Shown piece by piece: positions 17,017-25,733 of a stretch of DNA of 64,000 nt. Each line of letters begins with the position of its first letter. Position 1 is the first letter of the stretch. The stretch is from NCBI GenBank assembly GCA_009877105.1, contig WXFD01000055.1, positions 124,001 through 188,000 on the forward strand. Reading direction: 5' to 3'. Both the position numbers and the translations under genes were made by a program. Source of the DNA: Bacteroidales bacterium. Lineage in GTDB: Bacteria > Bacteroidota > Bacteroidia > Bacteroidales > VadinHA17. The notes under the pieces are model-generated. The model was not told the origin of the DNA. It was given only the letters and a program-made list of their open reading frames with translations, and searched no databases.

Positions 17017-19308
17017 TCAGGCGAAAATGCTGAAAGCGACAGTCAGTCCTGCAAGCACAACCGAAACCATCGACATCAGCTTGATCAGGATATTAAGGGC
17101 CGGGCCCGAAGTATCCTTGAACGGATCACCAACAGTATCTCCGACAACCGTGGCTTTGTGTGGTTCGCTTTTCTTCCCGCCGTAGTTGCCGCGTTCAATG
17201 AATTTCTTGGCATTATCCCAGGCTCCGCCGGCATTGTTAAGCATGCTTGCAAGGACAAATCCGCTGCTCATGCCGCCTGCCAGCAGTCCGATAACACCCG
17301 GAACACCGAAGAATACTCCCACCAGGAGCGGAACGGCTATTGCGATCATGGAAGGAAGGAGCATTTCTGACTGAGCGCCTGCTGTCGAAATCGCAACACA
17401 TCTTGCGTAGTCGGGCTTGGCTTTCCCATCCATTATACCGGGAATTTCGCGGAACTGGCGCCTGACTTCATCAACCATTTTTCCGGCTGCGCGTCCGACT
17501 GCCTTCATACTCATCGAACTGAAGAGGAATGCCATCATTGCACCTATAAATACCCCGCCAAGCAGGATCGGGTTGAACAGCGACAGATCATATGCTCCGG
17601 CAAAATCGCGTATGGTGGCGGTGGTAATGTTCACTGCCTTCTGGCCTTCCTGTACCGCCGGAACGGTACTGTTATAAAACAGCGTATCTCCTATTTGCTT
17701 GAATCCGTCGGGAGCTTTGTCGATTACCCTTCCCAGCCACAGTCTTACCTCTTCCATGTAAGCAGCCATAAGTGCAAGTGCGGTCAGGGCAGCAGAACCT
17801 ATGGCAAATCCCTTGCCGGTAGCTGCTGTGGTGTTACCCAGGCCGTCAAGGGCATCGGTCCTTTCCCTTACTTCCTTTGGTAATTCAGACATTTCGGCAT
17901 TTCCGCCCGCATTATCGGCAATGGGTCCGAATGCATCCGTTGCCAGTGTTATTCCCAGGGTTGAAAGCATTCCCACGGCGGCAAAACCAATACCGTATAC
18001 CCCGATTGCAAAATCCCTGAAGCCTCCGGCAAAACCAAAAGCGGCAATAATACCGGCTACAATCGTTACCACCGGTATCCATGTTGACTGCATACCAACA
18101 GCCATACCTTCGATAATAACTGTTGCCGGCCCTTGCTGTGCCTGCTTTGCAATACCTTTGGTGGGCTTATTGGCATCGGAAGTAAAGTATTCTGTCGACT
18201 GTCCGATGATCACACCGGCAAGAAGACCGGCTACGGTTGATCCGAATACACCCCATGTTATCATTCCTGTTGCTGCCATTATTGCAAGCACCACAAGGAT
18301 GAGTGCGGAACTGCCCCCGGTTCCAAGGAGCAGTGCCCGAAGCAATGCCTGGGGAGTTGCCGATTCCTTGGTCCTGACAAAATATACACCGGCTATCGAC
18401 AGGAAAATACCGATAGCAGACACAATCATCGGAGCTATAACAGCCTGTATCTGGGTCATTCCCGATGCCAGGGGAAGTGCGGCTCCCAGTGCGGCAGTAG
18501 CAAGAATCGAACCGGCATATGATTCATAGAGGTCAGCGCCCATACCGGCTACGTCGCCCACATTATCGCCCACATTGTCGGCAATTGTTGCAGGGTTCCT
18601 GGGATCATCCTCAGGAATACCTGCTTCCACCTTTCCTACCAGGTCGGCACCTACGTCGGCAGCCTTTGTAAAGATACCACCGCCAACACGGGCAAACAGT
18701 GCCTGTGTGGAAGCACCCATGCCGAAGGTAAGCATGACGGCTGTGATTTCTATAAGCTTGATATGTTCAGTAGTACCAGGATGAACAAGGGTGAGTCCAA
18801 GGAACTTAAAACCTGTTTCCATATGCTCGGGAGTGAAAACCAGGTAATTAAGAATAAGGAACCACAGGGCTATGTCGAGAAGGCCAAAACCAACAACAAC
18901 CAGCCCCATGACTGCCCCGCTCCTCAGGGCCACCTTGAGGCCTTTGTTAAGGGATTTGGAAGCAGCCCACGCTGTTCTGTTCGATGCAAATGTGGCTGTT
19001 TTCATTCCCAGGTAACCGCAAAGACCCGAAAAGAATCCCCCCGTCAGAAAAGCAATCGGTACAAACGGATTCTGAATTCCAAAGTAGGCGAGAACGGCAA
19101 GGAGAATAACAAGAATAATAAATACCTTGGTAACAACCGAATACTGTCGCCTCAAGTAAGCCATTGCACCTTCCCTCACATAGGCGGCTATCTCCTTCAT
19201 CCTTTCCGTTCCTTCCTCCTGAACTTTCATGCTCCGGTAAAAGATCCAGGCAAAAAGAAGTGCGGTAAGGGCAGCCACAGGAACAATCCAAAAAATACTA
19301 CTAATCAT
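17017..19308 (-). CDS. hppA: membrane-bound ion-translocating pyrophosphatase
   Basis: A 763-residue integral membrane protein with about 16 helices. It hydrolyses PPi and pumps H+ or Na+ outward. The catalytic loops are visible: DVGADLVGKVEAGIPEDDPR, DNVGDNVGDVAGMGADLYES, DAFGPIADNAGGNAEM, and the C-terminal DNAKKFIE and DTVGDPFKDTSGPALN. The motif GNTTAATGKG has Ala where K+-independent enzymes have Lys, so this is of the K+-dependent class, whose members pump Na+, H+ or both. It stands alone, with a strong consensus promoter at 19367-19397. Confidence 0.96.
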   Translation of the reverse strand: MISSIFWIVPVAALTALLFAWIFYRSMKVQEEGTERMKEIAAYVREGAMAYLRRQYSVVTKVFIILVILLAVLAYFGIQNPFVPIAFLTGGFFSGLCGYLGMKTATFASNRTAWAASKSLNKGLKVALRSGAVMGLVVVGFGLLDIALWFLILNYLVFTPEHMETGFKFLGLTLVHPGTTEHIKLIEITAVMLTFGMGASTQALFARVGGGIFTKAADVGADLVGKVEAGIPEDDPRNPATIADNVGDNVGDVAGMGADLYESYAGSILATAALGAALPLASGMTQIQAVIAPMIVSAIGIFLSIAGVYFVRTKESATPQALLRALLLGTGGSSALILVVLAIMAATGMITWGVFGSTVAGLLAGVIIGQSTEYFTSDANKPTKGIAKQAQQGPATVIIEGMAVGMQSTWIPVVTIVAGIIAAFGFAGGFRDFAIGVYGIGFAAVGMLSTLGITLATDAFGPIADNAGGNAEMSELPKEVRERTDALDGLGNTTAATGKGFAIGSAALTALALMAAYMEEVRLWLGRVIDKAPDGFKQIGDTLFYNSTVPAVQEGQKAVNITTATIRDFAGAYDLSLFNPILLGGVFIGAMMAFLFSSMSMKAVGRAAGKMVDEVRRQFREIPGIMDGKAKPDYARCVAISTAGAQSEMLLPSMIAIAVPLLVGVFFGVPGVIGLLAGGMSSGFVLASMLNNAGGAWDNAKKFIERGNYGGKKSEPHKATVVGDTVGDPFKDTSGPALNILIKLMSMVSVVLAGLTVAFSIFA

Positions 19309-19366
19309 GATATCTGTTTTTAAATTTGAAAAATTATAGGTTTGGATGTGAAAAATTTTGCAGGTA

Positions 19367-19397
19367 CAAAACTAATTCAGATTTTCATTTATGCAAA
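19367..19397 (-). promoter_or_regulatory. consensus promoter of hppA
   Basis: On the minus strand: TTTG (19397-19394), a 19-base spacer, then TAGTTTTG (19374-19367), a full match to the Bacteroidota -33/-7 pattern. It lies 58 bases before the hppA start, giving a leader of about 50 bases. Confidence 0.7.
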
Positions 19398-19525
19398 TGA
19401 AAAAAAAGATATTCTTCAAACTGTTTGAAAGGGGAAGAATGCACTCAGCCGCCTCAGGTACCGTACTGCTGTTTAATCATATTTGCACAGGCATGAAACC
19501 ACCTGCGTGAAAACCACCGGTATCC

Positions 19526-20290
19526 TCAGATCTCCCGGAAAAATTCGTAGTTGATATCCTCAAGCTCCTTCATGGAAGGATATGGATAGAAATATATTTC
19601 ATCCTTTGATCCCACATAGAATCCCGTTTCAATGGTCCTGTAAAGCAGTACCCCGGAATAAATCCTCTGTACGGTTTTCATGTGCTTTTCATATTCTCCC
19701 CTCAGGATCTCGAGACAATCCCGGAGATGTCCGATATTTGAATATGGCAGCTGCTCGGCAGAGCCGTAAAGTGGATTTGTTGCCAGTTCGCCAAGCTTGA
19801 GTTCGACAAAAAGCAACTTCGGAAGACTAATCGGTCTCGATCCGTCAGTGAGGACTTTCAGGAAAGCCGAGGGTGGAAGTCCGCTGGCAACAAGCGGTGT
19901 CACGGGACATAATTCCTGGTAAAGGCGGAGGGTGTTGGGATCTTCCCTGGTTTTGTCGTATACTGTCTTCTTCAATTCAAGGGCAGTTCCATGATCGGTA
20001 GTCAAATACAGACTTTTCAGAGCAGAAAGCGGTATGATCTCAAGAGCCCTGTAAACTGAAAGATAAACAGAACTTTTAGGACTGCCGTCTTCCTTCTCAA
20101 CGCATCTTCTCTCAAGACTCTCCATATCGATAAGGTCTTCAATCTGACCAAGATCCACCTCCAAAAAAATTGTCTGTCCCTTATTACGTTTTTTGGTACC
20201 GGTCGAAAGATACATTCCAAATCCTTCAGGAGGGAGCATCGAAGCCACCAGGGCTTCGGGGGTACATGTCAGGTAAACATATTTGCTCAT
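19526..20290 (-). CDS. uncharacterised protein with an internal duplication
   Basis: A 254-residue soluble-looking protein I do not recognise; no signal peptide or membrane helix. Two segments of about 37 residues align without gaps at an offset of exactly 119. Residues 12-50 (LVASMLPPEGF to FLEVDLGQI) match 131-169 (LVASGLPPSAF to FVELKLGEL), sharing LVAS, LPP, a Phe and the closing E-LG pattern. The protein therefore seems to be two related domains of about 120 residues. The C-terminal end is rich in Tyr and acidic residues. It is transcribed alone, with a -7-like box at 20365-20358. No catalytic motif is evident. Confidence 0.8.
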   Translation of the reverse strand: MSKYVYLTCTPEALVASMLPPEGFGMYLSTGTKKRNKGQTIFLEVDLGQIEDLIDMESLERRCVEKEDGSPKSSVYLSVYRALEIIPLSALKSLYLTTDHGTALELKKTVYDKTREDPNTLRLYQELCPVTPLVASGLPPSAFLKVLTDGSRPISLPKLLFVELKLGELATNPLYGSAEQLPYSNIGHLRDCLEILRGEYEKHMKTVQRIYSGVLLYRTIETGFYVGSKDEIYFYPYPSMKELEDINYEFFREI

Positions 20291-20662
20291 GGTAATATAT
20301 TTTTAGGAACATTCATCAGAACAAATCACTTCATGGAACCAGAATCTTTGCCTATATCAAATTTAGGCTTCTTTTTTCAACTTTAAAAGTAAATAATAAC
20401 ATCCGGCTGTTTATTTTCCCTGGTTTCTGATGATTTTTTAAAAGGATAAAACTGTTAGTTCCCAAACACCGTTAACTCAATCATAAAATTCGGGGAAAAA
20501 GTTCCTGGTGCCGGTTAAATTGAAAATCATACCGGAGTTGCGTTTTTTTCAGTCGCTTTACTCGCCACCCGATACAAGAATATGAGGTTTTCAGTTACAT
20601 TTGAGGCAAATTCTGCAGCCGAAAACAGACAAGCAGAGAATAAAAAACAAAATCCCAGCACA
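20291..20662. other. divergent intergenic region with two -7-like boxes
   Basis: A 372-base AT-rich spacer between the unknown minus-strand gene and ddh. It holds TAAATTTG on the minus strand (20365-20358, for the unknown gene) and TACATTTG on the plus strand (20596-20603, for ddh). Neither has a TTG at the usual 19-base distance. The second box supports the ddh start at 20663, since an in-frame upstream ATG at 20582 would precede it. No RNA gene or repeat is seen. Confidence 0.45.
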
Positions 20663-21652
20663 ATGGAAAAAATAAGGATCGGAATAACAGGGTACGGGAA
20701 CCTTGGCAAAGGTGTTGAATCAGGGTTGGAGCACTTCCCCGATATGGAACTTAAAGCTGTTTTCACAAGACGTGATCCCGCAGGGATCAGCATTCGTTCG
20801 CATGGCGTTCCGGTACTCCGGTATGATGAAATCGGCAGCTACCGGGACAGGATTGATGTTATGATACTCTGCGGCGGGAGTGCCACCGACCTCGCAGAGC
20901 AGGCTCCGGTTGTGGCAGGGATGTTCAACACCGTAGACAGCTTTGATATACATGCCAGGATACCGGAATACTACGGCAGGGTAAATGAGGCGGCACTCTC
21001 ATCGCGGCATGCATGCATAATATCAGTTGGGTGGGATCCCGGATTGTTTTCAGTGGCAAGGGTGTACTCGAACTGTATCCTTCCCAATGGCAATGATTAT
21101 ACTTTCTGGGGCCCCGGGGTGAGCCAGGGTCATTCCGATGCGGTGAGAAGAATTAAAGGCGTAAAGGATGCGAAACAATATACGGTTCCTGTCGAAAGTG
21201 CAATTGAAAAGGTAAGAAGGGGAGAAAACCCTGAGCTTACAAAAAGACAGAAGCATACACGATTATGCTATGTTGTGCCGGAAGAAGGTGCCGACCTTAA
21301 TTCAATCGAAAGGATGATAAGGACCATGCCCGACTATTTCGATGAATATGCTACAACCGTCAGTTTTATTTCAGCCGAAACCCTTCACAGGGAACATGGC
21401 AGAATGCCGCATGGCGGCTTCGTTATCAGGAGCGGAGCCACCGGGGAAAACGGAATTAACAGGCATATCATAGAATACTCACTGAAACTCGATTCAAATC
21501 CCGAGTTCACATCTTCAGTCCTGCTTGCTTATGCGAGGGCTGCTTACAGACTGGCAATGAGATCCGATTTTGGTGCAAAAACCGTACTTGACATCCCTCC
21601 TGCAATGCTTTCAGCACTCTCAGGTGCGGAATTACGTGAAAAATTCCTCTGA
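20663..21652 (+). CDS. ddh: meso-diaminopimelate D-dehydrogenase
   Basis: The ATG at 20663 gives 329 residues, the normal family length, and begins directly at the Rossmann motif (IGITGYGNLGKGVE, GxGxxG). An upstream ATG at 20582 would add 27 polar residues and precede the -7 box. The enzyme makes meso-DAP from tetrahydrodipicolinate, ammonia and NADPH in one step for peptidoglycan and lysine. Family motifs: CGGSATDLAEQAP, DSFDIHARIPEYY, VGWDPGLFSVARVY and a C-terminal VLLAYARAAYRL. This single-step DAP route is typical of Bacteroidales. The YrdC gene follows after 55 bases. Confidence 0.93.
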   Translation: MEKIRIGITGYGNLGKGVESGLEHFPDMELKAVFTRRDPAGISIRSHGVPVLRYDEIGSYRDRIDVMILCGGSATDLAEQAPVVAGMFNTVDSFDIHARIPEYYGRVNEAALSSRHACIISVGWDPGLFSVARVYSNCILPNGNDYTFWGPGVSQGHSDAVRRIKGVKDAKQYTVPVESAIEKVRRGENPELTKRQKHTRLCYVVPEEGADLNSIERMIRTMPDYFDEYATTVSFISAETLHREHGRMPHGGFVIRSGATGENGINRHIIEYSLKLDSNPEFTSSVLLAYARAAYRLAMRSDFGAKTVLDIPPAMLSALSGAELREKFL

Positions 21653-21707
21653 CCAGGTACTTAAAGCCTGAAAACCGTTTGATTCAGATCATTTACAATC
21701 AGATAAA

Positions 21708-22292
21708 ATGACATCCCGGCCCACTGCATACGGCTACGACCTCAAGTCATCGCTTAAAATACTGAGTGAAGGCGGCATTATTTTGTTCCCGACCGATACC
21801 ATCTGGGGACTGGGATGCGATGCAACAAATCCCGACGCAATAAAAAGGATTTTCCGGACCAAGAAAAGGGAAGACAGCAAAAGCCTTATAATTCTCGTAA
21901 ACGGATTCGGGATGCTTGAGAGGCACGTAACTTTCGTTCCTGAAGTCGCGATCAATATCCTGGAAGTGGCAGACAAACCGCTTACCATCATATATCCGCA
22001 GGGAAAGAACCTGGCACCCGGGATATGCGCCGCGGATGGTTCGGCAGGCATCAGGATATGCCTGGATCCCTTCTGCAATGAACTGATAACCAGATTCAGA
22101 AAGCCGATTGTATCAACCTCGGCCAATATCAGCGGATCGGCTTCTCCTTCCATATTCAGGGAAATAGCTGACGAGATAAAGGCTTCGGCTGACTATATTG
22201 TCAGCCACAGGCAGCAGGAAACCAGAAAGAATTATCCTTCGTCGGTCCTTAAGATTAACAGCGACGGAACAATAAAAATTATCCGCCCGTAG
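21708..22292 (+). CDS. tsaC: L-threonylcarbamoyladenylate synthase (Sua5/YrdC/YciO)
   Basis: A 194-residue YrdC-domain protein. It makes threonylcarbamoyl-AMP from threonine, bicarbonate and ATP for the t6A37 tRNA modification. Motifs: GGIILFPTDTIWGLGCDAT, KRIFRTKKREDSKSLIILV with its cluster of Lys/Arg, then PLTIIYP, IRICLDPFC and STSANISGSASP. The Sua5-specific C-terminal domain is absent, so this is the short TsaC-like form. The YrdC/YciO distinction is not certain from sequence. It is downstream of ddh on the same strand. Confidence 0.9.
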   Translation: MTSRPTAYGYDLKSSLKILSEGGIILFPTDTIWGLGCDATNPDAIKRIFRTKKREDSKSLIILVNGFGMLERHVTFVPEVAINILEVADKPLTIIYPQGKNLAPGICAADGSAGIRICLDPFCNELITRFRKPIVSTSANISGSASPSIFREIADEIKASADYIVSHRQQETRKNYPSSVLKINSDGTIKIIRP

Positions 22293-22294
22293 GT

Positions 22295-22996
22295 TTATTT
22301 CGACATTACACGGCCTGATCCTGAAACCCTTGCATCAATTTCCGGATCGCCCGCATAAATCACCCGCCCGCTTCCCGATACCTTTGCATTCAGTGTCCTT
22401 GTAGCATGGCACTTGCAACTGCCGCTTCCCGATACACCAACATCAAGGTTGGCAACCCTGACATTTTCCCCCGAAAAGCTTCCCGACCCGGAAATGGTGA
22501 TCTCTCCCTTCTCAGCTGATCCTCCGGATCTCAGAATTATATCTCCCGACCCTGAGATGGAGCATTCCAGTCTGTCGGTTTCCAGGTCACCCGTTATTAC
22601 CTTCCCGCTTCCGCTGACATTCAGGCTGAGCTGATGAGTTTTAATCGGGCCCGAAATCTCAGCCCTTCCCGATCCAGAAACGCTTAACCCTTCAACCTGC
22701 GGCAACGTGAGACTCACAGTCACATTATCATTCCTGAACGATGACCACCTGTTTACTTTTCTTATTACAAGCCTGCCTCCCGAAACTTTTGTTTCAATGT
22801 CTTTCAGATTGCTCCCGGGGCCCTCAAGGACAAGCCTGAACTGCGGGCCGGTCCTGATGACAAGATTGCCGGGAATTTCAAAGCTAATATTGCTGAAACC
22901 GCTTACATCGCGGTTTTCCCTGGTCTGACCGCATAAATCTTCACAAATAAACAGTGAAGCAGCCAGGAGGGAAACTGAAAATAACTGGGTTTTCAT
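22295..22996 (-). CDS. DUF2807 head-GIN domain secreted protein
   Basis: A 233-residue exported protein with a signal peptide (about 1-22, ending LCGQ). It is almost entirely built from repeated short strands with the motif VSGSG or ISGSG (at least eight copies), as in the beta-helical head-GIN/DUF2807 family of Bacteroidota. It probably sits in the periplasm or at the cell surface; the molecular role is unknown, although the family has been called a putative autotransporter adhesin. It ends two bases from the convergent YrdC gene. Confidence 0.88.
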   Translation of the reverse strand: MKTQLFSVSLLAASLFICEDLCGQTRENRDVSGFSNISFEIPGNLVIRTGPQFRLVLEGPGSNLKDIETKVSGGRLVIRKVNRWSSFRNDNVTVSLTLPQVEGLSVSGSGRAEISGPIKTHQLSLNVSGSGKVITGDLETDRLECSISGSGDIILRSGGSAEKGEITISGSGSFSGENVRVANLDVGVSGSGSCKCHATRTLNAKVSGSGRVIYAGDPEIDARVSGSGRVMSK

Positions 22997-23096
22997 TTTT
23001 AAGCCGGATTTGATTTCTACTGTTTATTCCAAAAGACGCAAAAAAAATCAAACAGCTGCATGTTTGAACTTTTTCCCTATAAACAGTGGTGACGAC

Positions 23097-23621
23097 TCAG
23101 CCGAGTCCGGTAAGTCCTTCCGGCAGATCCATTACAATGATCCCTGATTTTTCATCTATTTCCAGGATAAGATCCCTGTGCAACGGGATCAATATTGCCT
23201 TCTTACCTTCCGGTCTGACCGACAGCAGATCCTGCCCGGGCTTATGGATTATGGTATCAACCGTACCCAGGTAATTTCCTTTGCCGGCAAATACCCTGAA
23301 ACCTGTTAAATCATTATTCTGCACATTACTGCCTCCACTGCCGGCTGAAGTAACGTAGACCCTGCAGCCCAGAAATTCGGATATTCTTTCAATTGAATCG
23401 TAGTCCTGAAATCTGACCTTCAGTATATCGCCTCCAGGGTATCCGAGATCGGCAATAAAGAAAGGAACCGGTATCCCGTCAACTTCGAGGAAAACCGGTT
23501 CCGTTTCAGAAATATTTTCAGTAAAACCCGGCTCAGTCTTAACAATCACGGTACCGTCATATCCGTGAATCTTTGATATTCTGCCAAGTAATGCTTTGTC
23601 TTTATATGGTGCAGAACCCAT
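23097..23621 (-). CDS. rimM: ribosome maturation factor RimM
   Basis: A 174-residue RimM, which binds S19 and assists 30S head assembly. The N-terminal RimM barrel starts LLGRISKIHGYDGTVIVKT and the C-terminal PRC-barrel domain contains GFRVFAGKGNYLGTVDTII and ILIPLHRDLILEID. It lies 26 bases downstream of rpsP on the same strand, the classic rpsP-rimM linkage, and shares its promoter. The usual trmD and rplS partners are absent here. Confidence 0.95.
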   Translation of the reverse strand: MGSAPYKDKALLGRISKIHGYDGTVIVKTEPGFTENISETEPVFLEVDGIPVPFFIADLGYPGGDILKVRFQDYDSIERISEFLGCRVYVTSAGSGGSNVQNNDLTGFRVFAGKGNYLGTVDTIIHKPGQDLLSVRPEGKKAILIPLHRDLILEIDEKSGIIVMDLPEGLTGLG

Positions 23622-23647
23622 GACAGTCCAGGCATTTGCCGGAATTA

Positions 23648-24235
23648 TCAGGCTTCTGCTTCGGCAGCGGAATCCACTTCTGCAGACGGAGTTTCCTCAG
23701 CAGCTTCTGCAGCCTGCTTTTCAGCCTGGTCTTCAGCCTGCTCAGCCTGGGACTCTGCCCTCTGACGTTCAGCCATCTCCGCCTGTTTTTTGGCCAGCTG
23801 TGCGGCCCTTGCTTCATTCAATTTCTTCTCCGCAGCAATTCGCTTGCTTAACTCATCTTCCCGTGATTTTTCCAGTCCGGATTTTTTAGCTTCGATTTTT
23901 GCCAGGTTCTGCTTCATCCATTCTTCAAACCTGCGGGTAGCCTCTGCATCGTCAAAGGCGCCTTTTTTCACGCCTTCAAGAAGATGCTTCTTAAGAAGAA
24001 CACCCTTATAGGAAAGGATAGCCCTGCATGTCTCAGTAGGTATGGCACCATTTTGCAGCCAACCAAGGGCCCTGTCGAAATCAAGTTCGATTGTGGCCGG
24101 ATTGGTAAGCGGATTGTAAATCCCGATTTTTTCAATATATCTGCCATCCCGTGGCGACCTGCTATCTGCGACCACAATGTGGTAAAAGACCTTCTTCCTA
24201 CGGCCTCTTCTAGCTAATCTGATTTTAACTGCCAT
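23648..24235 (-). CDS. rpsP: 30S ribosomal protein S16 with long C-terminal extension
   Basis: A 195-residue S16. The first 85 or so residues are the conserved S16 core ([20 protein letters not shown], then [20 protein letters not shown]). The rest is a low-complexity tail rich in Ala, Glu, Gln and Lys, ending [10 protein letters not shown], predicted as a long charged helix. The core length is as in E. coli; the tail is common in Bacteroidota S16 proteins. Transcription starts from the consensus promoter at 24282-24311, and rimM follows. Confidence 0.96.
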   Translation of the reverse strand: MAVKIRLARRGRRKKVFYHIVVADSRSPRDGRYIEKIGIYNPLTNPATIELDFDRALGWLQNGAIPTETCRAILSYKGVLLKKHLLEGVKKGAFDDAEATRRFEEWMKQNLAKIEAKKSGLEKSREDELSKRIAAEKKLNEARAAQLAKKQAEMAERQRAESQAEQAEDQAEKQAAEAAEETPSAEVDSAAEAEA

Positions 24236-24281
24236 CTAAGTATTACACGTTTGTTTAACCTACTAAAAAAATTTGTGGGTG

Positions 24282-24311
24282 CAAAGATAAATAATTTAAT
24301 TAACCAAACAA
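24282..24311 (-). promoter_or_regulatory. consensus promoter of rpsP-rimM
   Basis: On the minus strand: TTG (24311-24309), a 19-base spacer, then TATCTTTG (24289-24282). It lies 46 bases before the rpsP start and separates rpsP from the SusCD genes upstream on the same strand. Confidence 0.7.
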
Positions 24312-24365
24312 TGAATACTGAAGATGACTGCCGGGAAATATTCAGGCTGTTATGCCTTAAGGCGC

Positions 24366-25712
24366 CTAATACCCTTCGTTCTGCTGCCCGGCAAGAACCG
24401 GATCTGCCGAGATCTCCCTTGCCGGTACCGGGAATACCAGTGCGGGAGCATCAAATGGCAGTGTTCCGACTTCCTGATGCAGCCTTCGCTGGTCGTGGAT
24501 CCTGAAACCTTCGAATGCCAGCTCAAGTCTTCTTTCCAGAAGAATATCGTCAAGTGTGACTGAATGAGCCGGAGACAGTCCCGCCCGCGTATGAATGACA
24601 TTATAATCATTCAGGGGAGTGTCGCCAAGGTTTGTTCCCAATCTGAAATTGCACTCGGCCCTGATCAGGTACATCTCTGCCAGTCGTATCAGACTGACAA
24701 CCCCATAAGGATTGTTCCATTTCCCCGTCCTCATTGCGCCGTTGCCCTGAAAAAACAGGCTCAGCCTCCTGTCCCCCGGCGAATAAAGCGACAGATGTCT
24801 TTCGAGAATTTCAATATCCCCGTCCCTGCCGCCGTATTCGGGAACTGAAAAGAACTCTGTCATTGAACTCCGCTGATCCTGCGGGGTTATCTGTGTTGCA
24901 AAAATATCCTCAGGTGAGTTTTCATCATTGTTGAATGCATCCTTAAAATCGGAAAGAAGTTCATACTTCCCCGAAAGGATCACCTCATTGGCCGCGTTCC
25001 CGGCATTCAAATAATCGCCTTTCTGGAGATAAACCCGGGCCAGCAGTGCAGTGGCAGCCCCGCTGCTAGCATATGCCCCGTTCTCATTGGGAAGCTTTAA
25101 GGCAGCTTCCTGAAGATCTGCAATAACCCGATCATAAACATCTTCCACCGAATCCCTTCCCTTCCCTGCCGGCTTTTCGCTCCTGCTGGCAGGAGTAAGC
25201 ACAAGAGGGATCCCATATTGTGAATTTAACTCACCGTACCTGTATTGCTGTGCATAAAACCGCACAAGATCGAAAAAAATCAGGCTGCGCAGAAACAATG
25301 CTTCACCCTCAACCCTGTCGCGGTCTGTTTCGTTGACCATATCAATAGCACTGAGCACAGTATTTGCAATGCTGACAACTTCATAACTGTCAAGCCATTG
25401 ACTGGTAATATCCTCATTGGCAGGATCTATCTGCTTCATGAAAATTTGCCGCGGGCCTGTAAAAACTCCTGTCCACCGGCATTCGTCACCTGCCCCGAGA
25501 AGTTCCGAATTTCTGAGAATACAGCCTCCGTAAATGGAAGGACCGGCGAAACGTGCATAAGCTCCGATAAGGACCTTCCGTACACCCTGATCTGATCCCA
25601 GGGATATCGTTCCGCTGACGTTCTGATGAGGGGCCAGATCGAGCATCTTATCGCACGATACCGGGAAAATCAACAGCATAATTGCTGAAAAAATAATATG
25701 CCTCAGTTTCAT
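24366..25712 (-). CDS. SusD/RagB-family outer membrane lipoprotein
   Basis: A 448-residue SusD-like glycan-binding lipoprotein with signal peptide MKLRHIIFSAIMLLIFPVSC (acylated Cys20). It shows the alpha-helical TPR scaffold and family motifs: EGEALFLRSLIFFDLVRFYA, GIPLVLTP, ALLARVYLQKGDY, and a C-terminal IRLAEMYLIRAECNFRLG and LEERRLELAFEGFR-like stretch (LLERRLELAFEGFRIHD). It forms the lid over the SusC-like channel encoded 21 bases upstream and captures ligand at the cell surface. At 448 residues it is shorter than many SusD proteins. No glycoside hydrolase, sensor or peptidase is adjacent, so the substrate is unknown. A 10-base palindrome (24355-24364) lies just after the stop. Confidence 0.93.
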   Translation of the reverse strand: MKLRHIIFSAIMLLIFPVSCDKMLDLAPHQNVSGTISLGSDQGVRKVLIGAYARFAGPSIYGGCILRNSELLGAGDECRWTGVFTGPRQIFMKQIDPANEDITSQWLDSYEVVSIANTVLSAIDMVNETDRDRVEGEALFLRSLIFFDLVRFYAQQYRYGELNSQYGIPLVLTPASRSEKPAGKGRDSVEDVYDRVIADLQEAALKLPNENGAYASSGAATALLARVYLQKGDYLNAGNAANEVILSGKYELLSDFKDAFNNDENSPEDIFATQITPQDQRSSMTEFFSVPEYGGRDGDIEILERHLSLYSPGDRRLSLFFQGNGAMRTGKWNNPYGVVSLIRLAEMYLIRAECNFRLGTNLGDTPLNDYNVIHTRAGLSPAHSVTLDDILLERRLELAFEGFRIHDQRRLHQEVGTLPFDAPALVFPVPAREISADPVLAGQQNEGY

Positions 25713-25733
25713 GACTATCAGGGTTTCATGAGT

